From contig NZ_JAANCM010000006.1 in NCBI RefSeq assembly GCF_011603255.1, forward strand, positions 62,001 through 126,000: a DNA stretch of 64,000 bases. Direction: 5' to 3'. The notes under the pieces are model-generated. The model was not told where the DNA came from, did no database searches, and saw nothing but the letters and a program-made list of their open reading frames with translations. Below are positions 7,436-16,999 of the stretch, piece by piece; the stretch's first letter is position 1, and each line of letters opens with the position of its first letter. Position numbers and translations under genes: made by a program. The DNA is from Ferranicluibacter rubi (GTDB lineage: Bacteria > Pseudomonadota > Alphaproteobacteria > Rhizobiales > Rhizobiaceae).

Positions 7436-8644
7436 ATGGATATACGATCGATCACCGACGAAGCCGGCCGGCGGCAGGCCTTTGCGCTCTTCCGGGAAGC
7501 CATGCTGGGCATCGGCGATCTGGGACGCAGCAGCCCCGAAGCGGAAGCCCGCTTTCTCCGCGACGGCAAGCCGTTCGGCGGCTACGAGGGCGATGTTCTG
7601 CGCGGCGTCGTCAATGGCTATGATTCATCGGTGATCCTGCCGGGCGGTGAGCGCGTCAGCCATCTCTCCGTGACGCATGTCGGCGTTTCTCCCGAGGCGA
7701 GCCGTCGCGGGATCGCTCGCCGGCTTCTTGCCGACCAGCTTCATCGTGCCCGGGCCGATGGCTATGTGGTCGCGGGCCTCAGAGCATCCGATCCCCGCAT
7801 CTACGGTCGCTACGGCTACGGCGTTGCGTCCTGGTCGGTCCGCCAGGACATCGATCTCACCCGCACCCGGCTGGCCGCCGGCACATCACGCGAAGGAATT
7901 CGCATCGTTGATGCCCGTGAGAGTTTCGAGCTGTTCCGAAAGATCGCCGATACCGACCCGAAACCCCGCGCTGCGACCTTGTCCCGATGGGACGGGTGGT
8001 GGTCGATGCAGGAATACCGCACCGCGCATGGCACAACGCCCCATCACGCCGTGGTGTTTGGCCAGCAGGGTCGTGAACGCGGTTTTCTGCGCTTCCATGT
8101 CGAGCCTTCGGAGAACTGGTTCACGTCATCGCGTCGCACGGTGATCGTCGATGATCTCGTTGCCCATGACGGTGAAGCCTGGCGCGCGCTGAACGGCCAT
8201 CTCTTCGGCCAGGACATCCTGCATCGGGTGGTCTTTCCATCGCGGCCGGTCGATGATCCGTTGCCGTTGCTTCTGGACAATCCGCGCGCCTTGGAAATAT
8301 CCGACCAACGTGATGAAAGCTGGATACGGCCCCTCGATCTCAAAGCCCTGCTTTCGGCGCGTCGTCCTGGCGGCACACGCGACGTCATCCTTGCGGTCGA
8401 GGACGACCTCTTTCCCGAGAATGCCGGCATATGGTCTGTCGGTCCTGCGGGCGCGGTCAAAAGTCCAGGAAAACCGGCGGTATCCGTCACCATCTCGGAC
8501 CTCGCCACACTCCTGTTCGGGGCACAAAGTGCTGCCCATCTCGCCGCATCCGGGCGCCTCGTCGCGGATTGCGAGGGAGCCGTGGAAGACCTCGACCGCA
8601 TGTTCGAGACCAGCCGCAAACCGCATTCCGGGATTTCTTTTTAG
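7436..8644 (+). CDS. Eis-like GNAT N-acetyltransferase
   Basis: About 402 residues, the length of Eis-type acetyltransferases, which have two GNAT folds and a sterol-carrier-like C-terminal domain. The acetyl-CoA loop region reads LSVTHVGVSPEASRRGIARRLLADQL (about residues 75-100), followed by GLRASDPRIYGRYGYGVAS, characteristic of the family. The C-terminus (about 300-402) matches the SCP2-like module. I chose the ATG at 7436 because GGAAG sits eight bases upstream; the frame is open from 7385. The gene ends the importer/monooxygenase operon, 77 bp after the LLM gene. It could acetylate the amino group of the imported substrate or its product; that is inference. Confidence 0.82.
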   Translation: MDIRSITDEAGRRQAFALFREAMLGIGDLGRSSPEAEARFLRDGKPFGGYEGDVLRGVVNGYDSSVILPGGERVSHLSVTHVGVSPEASRRGIARRLLADQLHRARADGYVVAGLRASDPRIYGRYGYGVASWSVRQDIDLTRTRLAAGTSREGIRIVDARESFELFRKIADTDPKPRAATLSRWDGWWSMQEYRTAHGTTPHHAVVFGQQGRERGFLRFHVEPSENWFTSSRRTVIVDDLVAHDGEAWRALNGHLFGQDILHRVVFPSRPVDDPLPLLLDNPRALEISDQRDESWIRPLDLKALLSARRPGGTRDVILAVEDDLFPENAGIWSVGPAGAVKSPGKPAVSVTISDLATLLFGAQSAAHLAASGRLVADCEGAVEDLDRMFETSRKPHSGISF

Positions 8645-8737
8645 AGATCGCCGCGCTCGCCACCGATACGATCATGCTTCTTGGCAGCGGCAATCAGCCC
8701 ATTCCGGCGATGGTGACTGGCCGGTGAAAGCGACGTC

Positions 8738-8783
8738 TGCATGACGTGTCAGCCATGCATGACCCAGTGGACGACTGCATGAC
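8738..8783. repeat. Three direct TGCATGAC repeats upstream of an MCP gene
   Basis: TGCATGAC occurs at 8738-8745, 8756-8763 and 8776-8783, spaced 18 and 20 bp, within the 261-bp gap between the acetyltransferase and the chemoreceptor at 8906. The spacing is near two helical turns, which would fit a DNA-binding protein, but nothing else supports a function. Confidence 0.3.
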
Positions 8784-8905
8784 GATAAAGCGCTCGCTAA
8801 AAGACAGTTCTCGCCAAGTTTAGTTCAGACTCCGGTTGTAAATTCATTCATATTTTATGAGTTCCGTCCATCGTAACTTACATTGCTCAAGTTGCCGAGG
8901 ATCTC

Positions 8906-11149
8906 GTGGCTCATTCTGTCGTAAAACGTCCGCTTTGGATCAAAATCACTGCCTACGGTTTTGCAGCCGTGCTCTTTTCCGCTGTTGCGATCGGCGGCAG
9001 CGCGTCGTACCGGCAATCGGCCTCGACAGCGGATACGCTGGCACACGAGGCGAGTGCGGACTGTGCTCTCGTCGAGATGGATATGGCAGCGCAGCGGAAG
9101 ACGGCTTCGGCGATCGCTCTTGCCCTTGCCGGCGAGCCGGAGATGGCGGGGCTGATTGCGTCCAACGCGCGGGAAGCGATCATCGCGCGCTACGCCGGTG
9201 CCATGTCTTCCATCGTCAAGGAAGGCGGAATTACGCTCCTCACGGTGACCAATGCAAACGGTGAAGCCGTTGCCCGCATTCACACGCCGGACAAATTCGG
9301 CGACGACATGAAGGGACGCCGCAAGACCATCGTCCAGGCGCTGCAGTCCGGCAATCTGGTTGCAGGTATCGAACCCGGACGGACAGCCGTCAGCATGTTC
9401 GCATCGGCTCCGATCAAGAAGGACGGCGTCGTCGTCGGTGTCGTCGATGCGGGCACGAGCCTGACGAACGACTATTTCTCGTCCGTCGCTCAGCGTATCG
9501 GTGGTGAGATCGCCGTCTACGTCCAAGCCGATGGCAAGTTGGTCAAGCAGGCGTCGACCTTCGAAGGCGACCTGTTGCCGGAGGCAAGCCTCACGTCCGT
9601 GCTGGCCGGAGAGACGATGCAAGCTAACGTCACCATCGCCGACAGGCACTATATCGTCGAGGCTCGACCGCTGACCAATTTCTCAGGCGCGACAATCGGC
9701 GTTATCCAGATCGCATCGGACGTCACCACGGTGGTGGATGAGGCCTCGGAAGCCTTATGGATGACGATCATCGGCACGGTGGTCGTTTCAATCCTGTCGC
9801 TGCTCGGTTTCCTGATCTTTGCCCGCTCGCTTGCCTCGGTCATCGGCAGGATTACGACGACCATGACGCGTCTTGCCAAGGGTGACCTGGACGCCGCCAT
9901 CGACGGCGGAGAGCGGCCCGACGAGGTTGGTGCCATGGCGCGCGCCGTCCAGGTGTTCAAGGACAACGCCATCAAGACACGGGATCTCGAAGAACAGGCA
10001 GACCGCCAGCGCAGCCAGTCCGAGGACGAGCGGCGCCGCGCCACCGAGACGGAGAGCGCCCGCGCCGCAGCCATGACCCAGGCGACGAGGAGACTTGCCG
10101 ACGGCCTCAAGCATCTGGCCGAGGGAGACCTGAGCTTTCACATTTCCGAAACCTTCCACCATGACTTCGAGAGCCTGCGAACCGACTTCAACCAGGCCGT
10201 CGAACAGCTCCGCACGACCCTTTCCTCCGTGTCGGAAGCAACCGCATCCATCGACAGCGGATCACGCGAAATCAGCCAGAGCGCCGACGACCTTTCGCGG
10301 CGGACGGAACAACAGGCAGCGTCGCTGGAGGAAACGGCCGCGGCGCTCGATGAAATCACGGTCAATGTCTCGAATTCCTCGAAGCGCGCCGAGGAAGCGC
10401 GTGCGGTTGCCGTCCAGGCCAATGAAAGCGCACGACGCTCCGGCACGGTGGTGGGCGATGCCGTCAATGCCATGAGCAAGATCGAACAGTCCTCCAGCCA
10501 GATCTCGAACATCATCGGCGTCATCGACGAAATCGCGTTCCAGACCAATCTTCTGGCCTTGAATGCGGGCGTCGAGGCGGCACGCGCCGGCGAGGCCGGC
10601 CGCGGGTTCGCCGTCGTGGCGCAGGAAGTGCGCGAACTGGCACAGCGTTCCGCAAAGGCCGCAAAGGAGATCAAGGATCTCATCCGGAACTCCTCCGGCG
10701 AGGTCCAGAGCGGGGTTCACCTCGTCCAGCAGACCGGAGATGCGTTGCGGACGATCGAGGCCTACATCGTCACGATCAACCAGCACATGGATTCCATCGC
10801 GACCTCTTCGCGGGAGCAATCCGTGGGCCTTGCGGAGGTCAACACCGCCGTCAATCAGATGGATCAGGTCACGCAGCAGAACGCCGCCATGGTCGAGGAA
10901 GCCAATGCCGCCGGCGCGACGCTGGCGATGGAAGCTGCAAGGCTCAAGGAGCTGGTCGGACGGTTCCAGTTCGCTTCGGCAAGCGGGGCGTCGATGCGGC
11001 CCCGACAGGCACCCGTTGAAAGAGCACCGTCCTCTCCTCCGGCATCTCCACCGCGCGCGATGATCAAGACGATCAGCAAGGCCTTTTCAGGACGGTCCTC
11101 GGCGGCCGTGGCGCTTCAACCCTCCACAGACAGCTGGGAAGAGTTCTGA
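8906..11149 (+). CDS. Methyl-accepting chemotaxis protein with Cache-type sensor
   Basis: 747 residues. TM1 lies at about 13-32, a periplasmic Cache-like sensor at about 35-280, TM2 at about 284-306, then a HAMP domain and the cytoplasmic signalling hairpin. The hairpin tip reads [20 protein letters not shown] with [19 protein letters not shown]. The C-terminus is SWEEF, matching the xWxxF pentapeptide that tethers CheR/CheB in other receptors. The start is GTG at 8906, with GAGG five bases upstream. It stands alone between two metabolic operons. The sensor contains LLTVTNANGEAVARIHTPDK and ASAPIKKDGVVVGVVDAG, typical of Cache modules; the ligand is unknown. Confidence 0.9.
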   Translation: MAHSVVKRPLWIKITAYGFAAVLFSAVAIGGSASYRQSASTADTLAHEASADCALVEMDMAAQRKTASAIALALAGEPEMAGLIASNAREAIIARYAGAMSSIVKEGGITLLTVTNANGEAVARIHTPDKFGDDMKGRRKTIVQALQSGNLVAGIEPGRTAVSMFASAPIKKDGVVVGVVDAGTSLTNDYFSSVAQRIGGEIAVYVQADGKLVKQASTFEGDLLPEASLTSVLAGETMQANVTIADRHYIVEARPLTNFSGATIGVIQIASDVTTVVDEASEALWMTIIGTVVVSILSLLGFLIFARSLASVIGRITTTMTRLAKGDLDAAIDGGERPDEVGAMARAVQVFKDNAIKTRDLEEQADRQRSQSEDERRRATETESARAAAMTQATRRLADGLKHLAEGDLSFHISETFHHDFESLRTDFNQAVEQLRTTLSSVSEATASIDSGSREISQSADDLSRRTEQQAASLEETAAALDEITVNVSNSSKRAEEARAVAVQANESARRSGTVVGDAVNAMSKIEQSSSQISNIIGVIDEIAFQTNLLALNAGVEAARAGEAGRGFAVVAQEVRELAQRSAKAAKEIKDLIRNSSGEVQSGVHLVQQTGDALRTIEAYIVTINQHMDSIATSSREQSVGLAEVNTAVNQMDQVTQQNAAMVEEANAAGATLAMEAARLKELVGRFQFASASGASMRPRQAPVERAPSSPPASPPRAMIKTISKAFSGRSSAAVALQPSTDSWEEF

Positions 11150-11181
11150 GATCCGTGGACGTCGCGAATCGTTGCCGGCGT

Positions 11182-11209
11182 CTGTGCGCGCTCACGTGAA
11201 CGCGCGCAG
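11182..11209. terminator. Hairpin between convergent genes
   Basis: CTGTGCGCG and CGCGCGCAG pair (one G-T) around a 10-nt loop that is itself nearly self-complementary. It lies between the MCP stop (11149) and the ABC gene stop (11216). There is no clear T-run, so it could be a bidirectional pause/termination hairpin. Confidence 0.4.
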
Positions 11210-11215
11210 TTCGCT

Positions 11216-13075
11216 CTAAATGGCGACGAGGTGCCCCTCGGAAACGACGCGGAATTCCCGCTGCACCGGCACGTAATCTGCCGGGCGGATCTGGCTCCTC
11301 AGTTCCTCGGCAGCGGCCATCGGCGTTTCACGCCGGCGGTCGGGATCCGGGACCGGCACGGCGGACATCAGTTTTTTCGTATAGGCATGCTGAGGATTGC
11401 CGAAGACGGCGCTCCGCGGCCCGATCTCCACGATCTCTCCCAGATACATGACGGCGACACGATGGCTGACGCGCTCGACGACGGCCATGTCATGGCTGAT
11501 GAACAGAAAGGCAAGGTTGAGGCTCTGCTGCAGGTCGAGCATCAGGTTGATGACCTGCGCCTTGATCGAGACATCAAGTGCCGAAACGCTCTCATCCGCC
11601 ACGATGATCTTGGGAGAGAGGGCGAGCGCACGCGCGATCGAGATCCGCTGGCGCTGACCGCCGGAGAACGCGTGCGGATAACGCGACGCCATGTCCGGGG
11701 TAAGGCCGACCTTCTCCAGGAGATCGGCGACCATCGTTTTTGCCTCCTTCGAACTGCCCAACCGGTGCTCGAGATACGGTTCGGCAATCGCGGCTCCTAC
11801 CGTCATGCGCGGATTGAGCGAGGCGAACGGATCTTGAAAGATCATCTGCACGGACTTGCGCATCTCGCGCAGGTCGCGCTTCGGAAGGGTCAGAACCTCG
11901 CGGCCTTCGACAAGAACCGAACCGCTGCTTGGCTCGATGAGGCGGAGAATGGCACGTCCCGTCGTAGACTTGCCGCATCCGGATTCGCCGACCAGCGACA
12001 GGGTTTCACCGGCGCGCAGGTCGAAGGAGACATTTTCGACCGCATGTACACGCCCGCTCACCTTGCCGAGAAGACCGGTATGGATGTCGAAGCGCTTGGT
12101 GAGGTTGCGGACCTGCAGGATCGGCTCGCCTGAGGCAATGACGGTATCGGCGACTTCGACCGGGACGTCGGACAGTCCGGTCGCCGGATCGACCATTGGA
12201 AAACGCAAGGGCCGGCGATAGGCCTGCATGGCACCGAGCACGGGCACGGCGGACAGAAGCGCGCGGGTGTAGGGATGCTGGCCTCGGTGAAAGATGTCGG
12301 TCGTGCGTCCCGTTTCCACCTGCTCGCCGCGATACATGACGACGGTCCGGTCGGCAATCTCGGCGACCACGCCCATGTCATGCGTGATGAACAGGACGGA
12401 GGTGACCTCCTCGTCCTGCAACATCCGGATGAGATCGAGGATCTGACCCTGGATCGTCACGTCGAGCGCCGTCGTCGGCTCGTCGGCGATCAGCAGCTTC
12501 GGCTTGGTGGCGAGCGCCATTGCGATCATCACGCGCTGCCGCATGCCGCCGGAGAAGCGGTGCGGATATTCGTCGAAGCGCGAGGCTGCCGAGGGAATAC
12601 GAACCTTCTCAAGGATGCGCACGGTTTCGGCGCGCGCGTCCGCTTTGCTCATCGCCGTGTGGCAAAGGATCGCCTCCGAGATCTGGTCGCCGATCGTGAA
12701 CAGCGGATTGAGGCTGGTCATCGGCTCCTGGAAAATCATCGCGACATCGTTGCCGCGCACCTTGCGCATCTCCGGCTCGGGCAAGGACAGGAGATCGCGG
12801 CCCCCCAGCATGACCCGCCCCTCGATGCGGCTCGTATCGGGCTGTAGAAGCCGCATGATCGACAGCGACGTAACGCTCTTGCCGGACCCCGACTCGCCGA
12901 CGATCGCCACGGTCTCAGCGGGCGCGATGGTGAAGGAGATATCGCGGACGACAGGTTTCCACGCGCCATCGACACGGAACGACGTTCGCAGCGCCTCCAC
13001 GGAGAGCACCGGTTGCGCCTCTGCCGGCGTGGTCTGACGGGTGTGGGCCTGTTGCGTCGTCATGATCATTCCCAT
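11216..13075 (-). CDS. Fused double ATPase of a peptide-type ABC importer (DppD-DppF type)
   Basis: About 619 residues with two nucleotide-binding domains. Half 1 has GESGSGKSVTS, FSGGMRQRVMIAMALA and LLIADEPTTALD. Half 2 has GESGCGKSTTGRA, FSGGQRQRISIARAL and IIVADESVSALD; note Ser in place of the usual Pro after the second Walker B Glu. Oligopeptide C-terminal segments (HPYTRALLSAVPVLG and HAYTKKLMSAVPVPDPDRR) follow each half. I prefer the ATG at 13073-13075 (GGAAG nine bases before). It follows the PLP-enzyme gene by 32 bp. The binding protein and permeases at 17.0-20.4 kb lack an ATPase, so this is their likely partner although an IclR gene and two enzymes lie between. Confidence 0.9.
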   Translation of the reverse strand: MGMIMTTQQAHTRQTTPAEAQPVLSVEALRTSFRVDGAWKPVVRDISFTIAPAETVAIVGESGSGKSVTSLSIMRLLQPDTSRIEGRVMLGGRDLLSLPEPEMRKVRGNDVAMIFQEPMTSLNPLFTIGDQISEAILCHTAMSKADARAETVRILEKVRIPSAASRFDEYPHRFSGGMRQRVMIAMALATKPKLLIADEPTTALDVTIQGQILDLIRMLQDEEVTSVLFITHDMGVVAEIADRTVVMYRGEQVETGRTTDIFHRGQHPYTRALLSAVPVLGAMQAYRRPLRFPMVDPATGLSDVPVEVADTVIASGEPILQVRNLTKRFDIHTGLLGKVSGRVHAVENVSFDLRAGETLSLVGESGCGKSTTGRAILRLIEPSSGSVLVEGREVLTLPKRDLREMRKSVQMIFQDPFASLNPRMTVGAAIAEPYLEHRLGSSKEAKTMVADLLEKVGLTPDMASRYPHAFSGGQRQRISIARALALSPKIIVADESVSALDVSIKAQVINLMLDLQQSLNLAFLFISHDMAVVERVSHRVAVMYLGEIVEIGPRSAVFGNPQHAYTKKLMSAVPVPDPDRRRETPMAAAEELRSQIRPADYVPVQREFRVVSEGHLVAI

Positions 13076-13107
13076 CGTTTCTGTCTTCCACGTGTCGCGC
13101 TGATGCT

Positions 13108-14304
13108 CTAGTCCGGCCAACGCAGCATACCGTCGAAGCGGTGACGGCTAAGGTCTTCGATCGGGGTTGCGATCATCGCGTTGGAGGCACGCGCCTTGTC
13201 GAGTTCCTCGGCGAGACGGGTGGCGACGATATGCTCCTGACCCGGATGCAGATTGCATGGATCGAGGTAGAAATAGCGGTGCTCGACCTCGTGATCCCGG
13301 ACGATGATCGGCTGGTCGCCCGATCGGAGCGCTGCCGCAAGATCCCAGGCCGTAATATGCGCCTCCTGTGGATCGATGATCACACGCATGCGGTCGAGCG
13401 GGTTGTCCGTCGGATCGGGTTCGATCAGCGCGGTGACGCCGGGGCGACCGTCGAGCGTTTCCTTCCAGAGCACGAGAGCGCCTGTTTCCCGAGCCCGGAT
13501 ACCCGCGTGATCGCGCGTCTCCCATGCCTCCAGCGCCGCCATTGCGCCGTAGATGCTCTCCTTACCGACCTTCATGCCGCGCCCGATGCCCATGTTCTGC
13601 AGAAAGGCGTTGCGGACCAGGTCTTTTCGACCGGCAACGATGCCGGAGGTGGGGCCCCCGAGGAATTTGTGACCCGAGTAGAGCGCGATATCGGCTCCTT
13701 GCGCGAGGAAGATTTTCAGATCGTATTCGGATGCCGCATCCACGATCACCGGCACGCCTCTCGCATGGGCGATCTCGACGAATTCCTTCAGGTTCAGCAG
13801 ACCATAATCGACGACATGATGCGACACGACGTAGACGGCCGCTGCGGTCCTCTCGGTGATGGCATTTTCCATGTGATAGCGATGCGTCGATGTCGCCTGG
13901 CCGATCATGACGACCTTGCCACCCGCGATGCGGATGGCCTGATCGACCGGAGCGCCGTAGCTGACGACATGCCCCATCTGCAGGAGCACCTCGTTTTTCT
14001 CGGTGTTTGTTTCCGGCAGCCGCTCGATCGCAAGGAGATCAGGCCCCGTAATGGTTCCGGCGACGGCAAGGCTTACGCCTGCGGAGCACGACGCCGTAAT
14101 GAAGCCCGCCTCCCCGCCGGTCATGCGAGCGATCACGGCGCTTGCCTGACGTTGCAGCGCGTTGATCTCCACGAAATGCGGCAGGATCGCCGCCATGGCG
14201 GCGATGGCTTCCGGCACGACGATCGACGCGCCAAGGCTCGTCATCGTTCCCGACACGTTGATCACGGGGCGAAGGCCGAGGGTCGTTCGGATATCAGCGG
14301 ACAT
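13108..14304 (-). CDS. SelA-fold PLP-dependent lyase/aminotransferase-like enzyme
   Basis: About 398 residues, resembling the SelA-related branch of fold-type I PLP enzymes (annotated elsewhere as D-glucosaminate-6-phosphate ammonia-lyase-like). The N-terminus reads [23 protein letters not shown] is probably held by Lys in [13 protein letters not shown] (about residue 225), with Asp in [11 protein letters not shown] stacking the cofactor. The ATG at 14304 has GGAG seven bases upstream; the frame opens at 14346. It is not a true selenocysteine synthase, given its catabolic context and no selenoprotein genes nearby. The companion amidohydrolase (15769) suggests acting on an amino acid or amino sugar freed by deacylation. 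The reaction is inferred from family only. Confidence 0.78.
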   Translation of the reverse strand: MSADIRTTLGLRPVINVSGTMTSLGASIVVPEAIAAMAAILPHFVEINALQRQASAVIARMTGGEAGFITASCSAGVSLAVAGTITGPDLLAIERLPETNTEKNEVLLQMGHVVSYGAPVDQAIRIAGGKVVMIGQATSTHRYHMENAITERTAAAVYVVSHHVVDYGLLNLKEFVEIAHARGVPVIVDAASEYDLKIFLAQGADIALYSGHKFLGGPTSGIVAGRKDLVRNAFLQNMGIGRGMKVGKESIYGAMAALEAWETRDHAGIRARETGALVLWKETLDGRPGVTALIEPDPTDNPLDRMRVIIDPQEAHITAWDLAAALRSGDQPIIVRDHEVEHRYFYLDPCNLHPGQEHIVATRLAEELDKARASNAMIATPIEDLSRHRFDGMLRWPD

Positions 14305-14395
14305 GGTCGTTCTCCAGGCTGCGCGACGTCGTGACGGCGCGGGCATCTCTTGCTCTCTCAGAGCCTATGCCATAATACTGCAATAGACAGGACGG

Positions 14396-15250
14396 ATGTG
14401 CGGGACGATTGTTGTGAACAGGCAAGCCTCGGAACCGGTTTCCGAAACTACGGAAAAAAGCGTGCGCCGCTCGCGCGTCAGCGGGATCGACCGGGCTCTT
14501 CAGGTCATCGATCATCTCTACGAGACGGGTGCCCCGGCCGGCGCCTATGCCATTGCCAAGGCTGTCGGCGCGCCGCTCTCCACGGTCTATGTCATCATCG
14601 ACGACCTTGTGGAAAAGAACATGCTTGCTCGGAATGGCGACGGCACGTTGTGGCTGGGGTCCAGGCTCTACCACTACGGCCTTGCCTATGCCCGTTCGCT
14701 GGATTTCATGAGCGTCGCCACGCAGGAAATGCACGACCTCTGCCGGGACGCCGGCGAGACGGTGCAGGTCTGCGGTCGCGATGCAGAGCACATGCTGGTG
14801 CTCGCCATGGCTGACGGGCCGAGCCATTTCCAGGTCGCGTCGCGGGTCGGCACCCGTGTGCCGCTCAACTGGACGGCCTCCGGCCGGCTGCTCGTCGGGC
14901 ATATGCCGGAAGCCGAGCGCGTCGAACTCTTCCGTCGTGGCGCCCGCATGTCGCCGACCGGCCGGGCCGCGGTCGATGCCGAGACCCTGTCGGACGCTGC
15001 GCGAACGGCGTTCGAAGAGAGGCTCTCCATCCAGGCCGGCGAATCCGACTATGCAGTCGCGTGCATTGCGTCGCCCATCGTCGATCGCAACGGCAATTGC
15101 GTTGCGACCATCTCCATCGTCCTTCCCGAACAGAAGGCCTTTGCCGACAAGGCCGGCTATGCCGACCGTGTGAAGGCTTCGGCGGCGCGGATCGAGGCAC
15201 TGATGGGCTGGCGGCAGCACGGAACGTCTCCCCACGGCATCAATCCTTAA
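14396..15250 (+). CDS. IclR-family transcriptional regulator
   Basis: 284 residues. The N-terminal winged helix (about 22-85; SGIDRALQVIDHLYETGAPAGAYAIAKAVGAPLSTVYVIIDDL) is followed by an IclR effector domain (about 95-270; LNWTASGRLLVGHM, YAVACIASPIVDRNGNCVATISI). The ATG at 14396 has AGGA four bases upstream. It is transcribed divergently from the PLP-enzyme gene (91-bp gap). Its last 11 bases overlap the end of the ridA-like gene on the other strand. It sits in the middle of the amidohydrolase/importer cluster and probably regulates it in response to the substrate. Confidence 0.9.
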   Translation: MCGTIVVNRQASEPVSETTEKSVRRSRVSGIDRALQVIDHLYETGAPAGAYAIAKAVGAPLSTVYVIIDDLVEKNMLARNGDGTLWLGSRLYHYGLAYARSLDFMSVATQEMHDLCRDAGETVQVCGRDAEHMLVLAMADGPSHFQVASRVGTRVPLNWTASGRLLVGHMPEAERVELFRRGARMSPTGRAAVDAETLSDAARTAFEERLSIQAGESDYAVACIASPIVDRNGNCVATISIVLPEQKAFADKAGYADRVKASAARIEALMGWRQHGTSPHGINP

Positions 15251-15737
15251 GCGCCACGATGGCTTCGATTTCCACCGTGATGTTGCCGGGAAGCGAGCCG
15301 AAGCCGACGGCCGACCGGGCATGCCGACCGGCCTCCCCGAAGACAGCGTTGATGAGGTCCGAGCAGCCGTTGATAACCTTCGGGTGATCCCGGAACTCCG
15401 GTGCGGCGTTGACCATTCCGAGCAGCTTCACCACCTGCTTTACGCGAGACAGGTCGCCAAGCGCCTCGTGCATCACGGCAATGAGGTTGATGCCGACCAG
15501 ACGCGCATCGTCATAGGCAGCCTCGGTGCTGATCTCGGCGCCGACCTTGCCGGTGCGCATGCGCCCGTCCGCCTCGCGGGTCCCCTGCCCCGAGAGATAG
15601 AGCATGTTTCCCTCGATCACATGGGTCAGAAAATTGGCGATGGGCGGCGGTGCGGGCGGAAGCTCGATGCCGAGGTCGGCCAGCCGCTGATAGGGCGTGG
15701 TCGTCTTCGGATCGGCGAAGGTGGAAAGATGTGTCAC
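15240..15737 (-). CDS. RidA family (YjgF/YER057c) protein
   Basis: 165 residues, longer than the ~130 of housekeeping RidA but normal for the extended subgroup. The core runs from PIANFLTHVIEGNMLYLSGQG to PGNITVEIEAIVAL, and the Arg in HARSAVGF matches the catalytic Arg of active RidA deaminases. The start is GTG at 15735-15737 with GGAG six bases upstream; the longer frame reads as shadow. Active family members hydrolyse reactive enamine/imine products of PLP enzymes, which fits the PLP lyase in this cluster. It follows the amidohydrolase by 31 bp, in the same direction. Confidence 0.88.
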   Translation of the reverse strand: MTHLSTFADPKTTTPYQRLADLGIELPPAPPPIANFLTHVIEGNMLYLSGQGTREADGRMRTGKVGAEISTEAAYDDARLVGINLIAVMHEALGDLSRVKQVVKLLGMVNAAPEFRDHPKVINGCSDLINAVFGEAGRHARSAVGFGSLPGNITVEIEAIVALKD

Positions 15738-15768
15738 GAGAACTCCTGTGTCATGCAGTTTGTCGGCC

Positions 15769-16998
15769 TCAGCGATACGCGTAACCGTGGCTGTGGCGCA
15801 CGAGCCTGCGGGCTCTCGGAATGTATCGGCTGGCAGTGATTGCCTCGGCACCGATGACGGCGAAACGCGGCTCGAACAGGCGGGTGAGGCGCGAGACGTC
15901 GCCATTGCTGTCGGTTGCCTCGAGGTCGGCATCGACGAGGTCGAAGATCGTGAAATCCGCCCGCGCGCCGACGGCAAGCCTGTCGTCCATAGAAAGCTTG
16001 ATGACGTCGGCCGGCGCATGCGTAACGGCATTCACCACCTTGTCGAACGGCATGCCGACGGAGAGCAGCTTCGACATGGTGGTTGCGAGATCCCAGACGG
16101 GGAAGTTGAGCGAATGGCCGTGAAGGTCGGTCGAGATCGAATGCGGCAGCAACCCGCGCGCGATCGCCGCTTCCGCCACCTTGAAGGAGAAGGACGCCCC
16201 ACCGTGGCCGATGTCGAGCCGCACGCCTTCGGAAGCGCAGCGCTCGGCGAGATCGAACAGGTCTTCGTCCTCCATGATGCTCGAGCCGGCCTTGCCGTTG
16301 AAGCAGTGCGTGACCACGTCGCCCGGGCCGAGGATTTCGAGCACCTCGTCGTAGAGAGCCGGCGGTTCGCCGACATGCACCATCATCGGGATCTTCAGGA
16401 TCTTGGCGATCTTCTTACCGAGCTTGACCGGAGTTACGCCCCACGACCCGGTGATGACGTGGCTTGCGCGCACCTTGATGCCGACGATGTGCTCGCTGTT
16501 TTCGGCGTAGCACTCGATGATCCGGTCGAGGTCGATATCCCTGATATCGCGGAGTTCGGCGACGCGGTTGCAGGCAACGAGCCCGATCGAACCCAGATTG
16601 AGAAACGCCTTGATGCGTTCTTTCGAGGGCTCGATGATATATTCCCGGAAGCCATGGAAGTTCGCTTCACCGGCAGATCCTGCATCCACCAGCGTGGTCA
16701 CGCCGCGCTCGGCGCCGCACTCGGACGGACGGAGCGAGATGTCGGTGCCCCCGTGCCAGATATGAACGTGAAGATCGATCCAGCCGGGGGACATCCACGC
16801 GCCTTTTCCATCGACGCGCTCAGTGCCGCCCGGCACCGCGAGCCCCTGGCCGATGGCCGCGATGCGTCCGTCTTCACCGATGAGAATGTCGGTCGTTTCA
16901 TCGGCTCCAAGGTTGCCGGCAGGGCCGGATTTGGGCTGGCCGAAGGCCATCGGCCTGACATTGGAAAGGAGGAGCGGCTTTTGGGTTTCGCCGGTCAT
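15769..16998 (-). CDS. Amidohydrolase/deacetylase-family metal-dependent hydrolase
   Basis: About 409 residues of the amidohydrolase superfamily. The HxH metal site is in GWIDLHVHIWHGG, later ligands in VHVGEPPA and VTHCFNGKAG, and the catalytic Asp probably in SISTDLHGH. The pattern matches the group of Agrobacterium Atu3266/Enterococcus EF0837-like enzymes, which cleave N-acyl or acyl-ester groups, some of R/D configuration. As I recall, these are often encoded beside SelA-fold PLP enzymes, as here. The ATG at 16998 has AGGA eight bases upstream and follows the permease stop by one base. A plausible role is deacylation of an imported N-acyl compound before the PLP step. The specific substrate is unknown. 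Confidence 0.82.
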   Translation of the reverse strand: MTGETQKPLLLSNVRPMAFGQPKSGPAGNLGADETTDILIGEDGRIAAIGQGLAVPGGTERVDGKGAWMSPGWIDLHVHIWHGGTDISLRPSECGAERGVTTLVDAGSAGEANFHGFREYIIEPSKERIKAFLNLGSIGLVACNRVAELRDIRDIDLDRIIECYAENSEHIVGIKVRASHVITGSWGVTPVKLGKKIAKILKIPMMVHVGEPPALYDEVLEILGPGDVVTHCFNGKAGSSIMEDEDLFDLAERCASEGVRLDIGHGGASFSFKVAEAAIARGLLPHSISTDLHGHSLNFPVWDLATTMSKLLSVGMPFDKVVNAVTHAPADVIKLSMDDRLAVGARADFTIFDLVDADLEATDSNGDVSRLTRLFEPRFAVIGAEAITASRYIPRARRLVRHSHGYAYR

Positions 16999-16999
16999 G

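Noticed and set aside
13108-14304. Selenocysteine synthase (SelA)
   Set aside because: The fold matches, but no selB, tRNA-Sec or selenoprotein gene is seen and the neighbours are catabolic; a SelA-related lyase is the better call.
15738-16031. N-terminal extension of the RidA frame
   Set aside because: It overlaps the amidohydrolase gene in another frame and is Ser/Arg-rich; a GTG at 15737 with a good RBS gives the normal protein.
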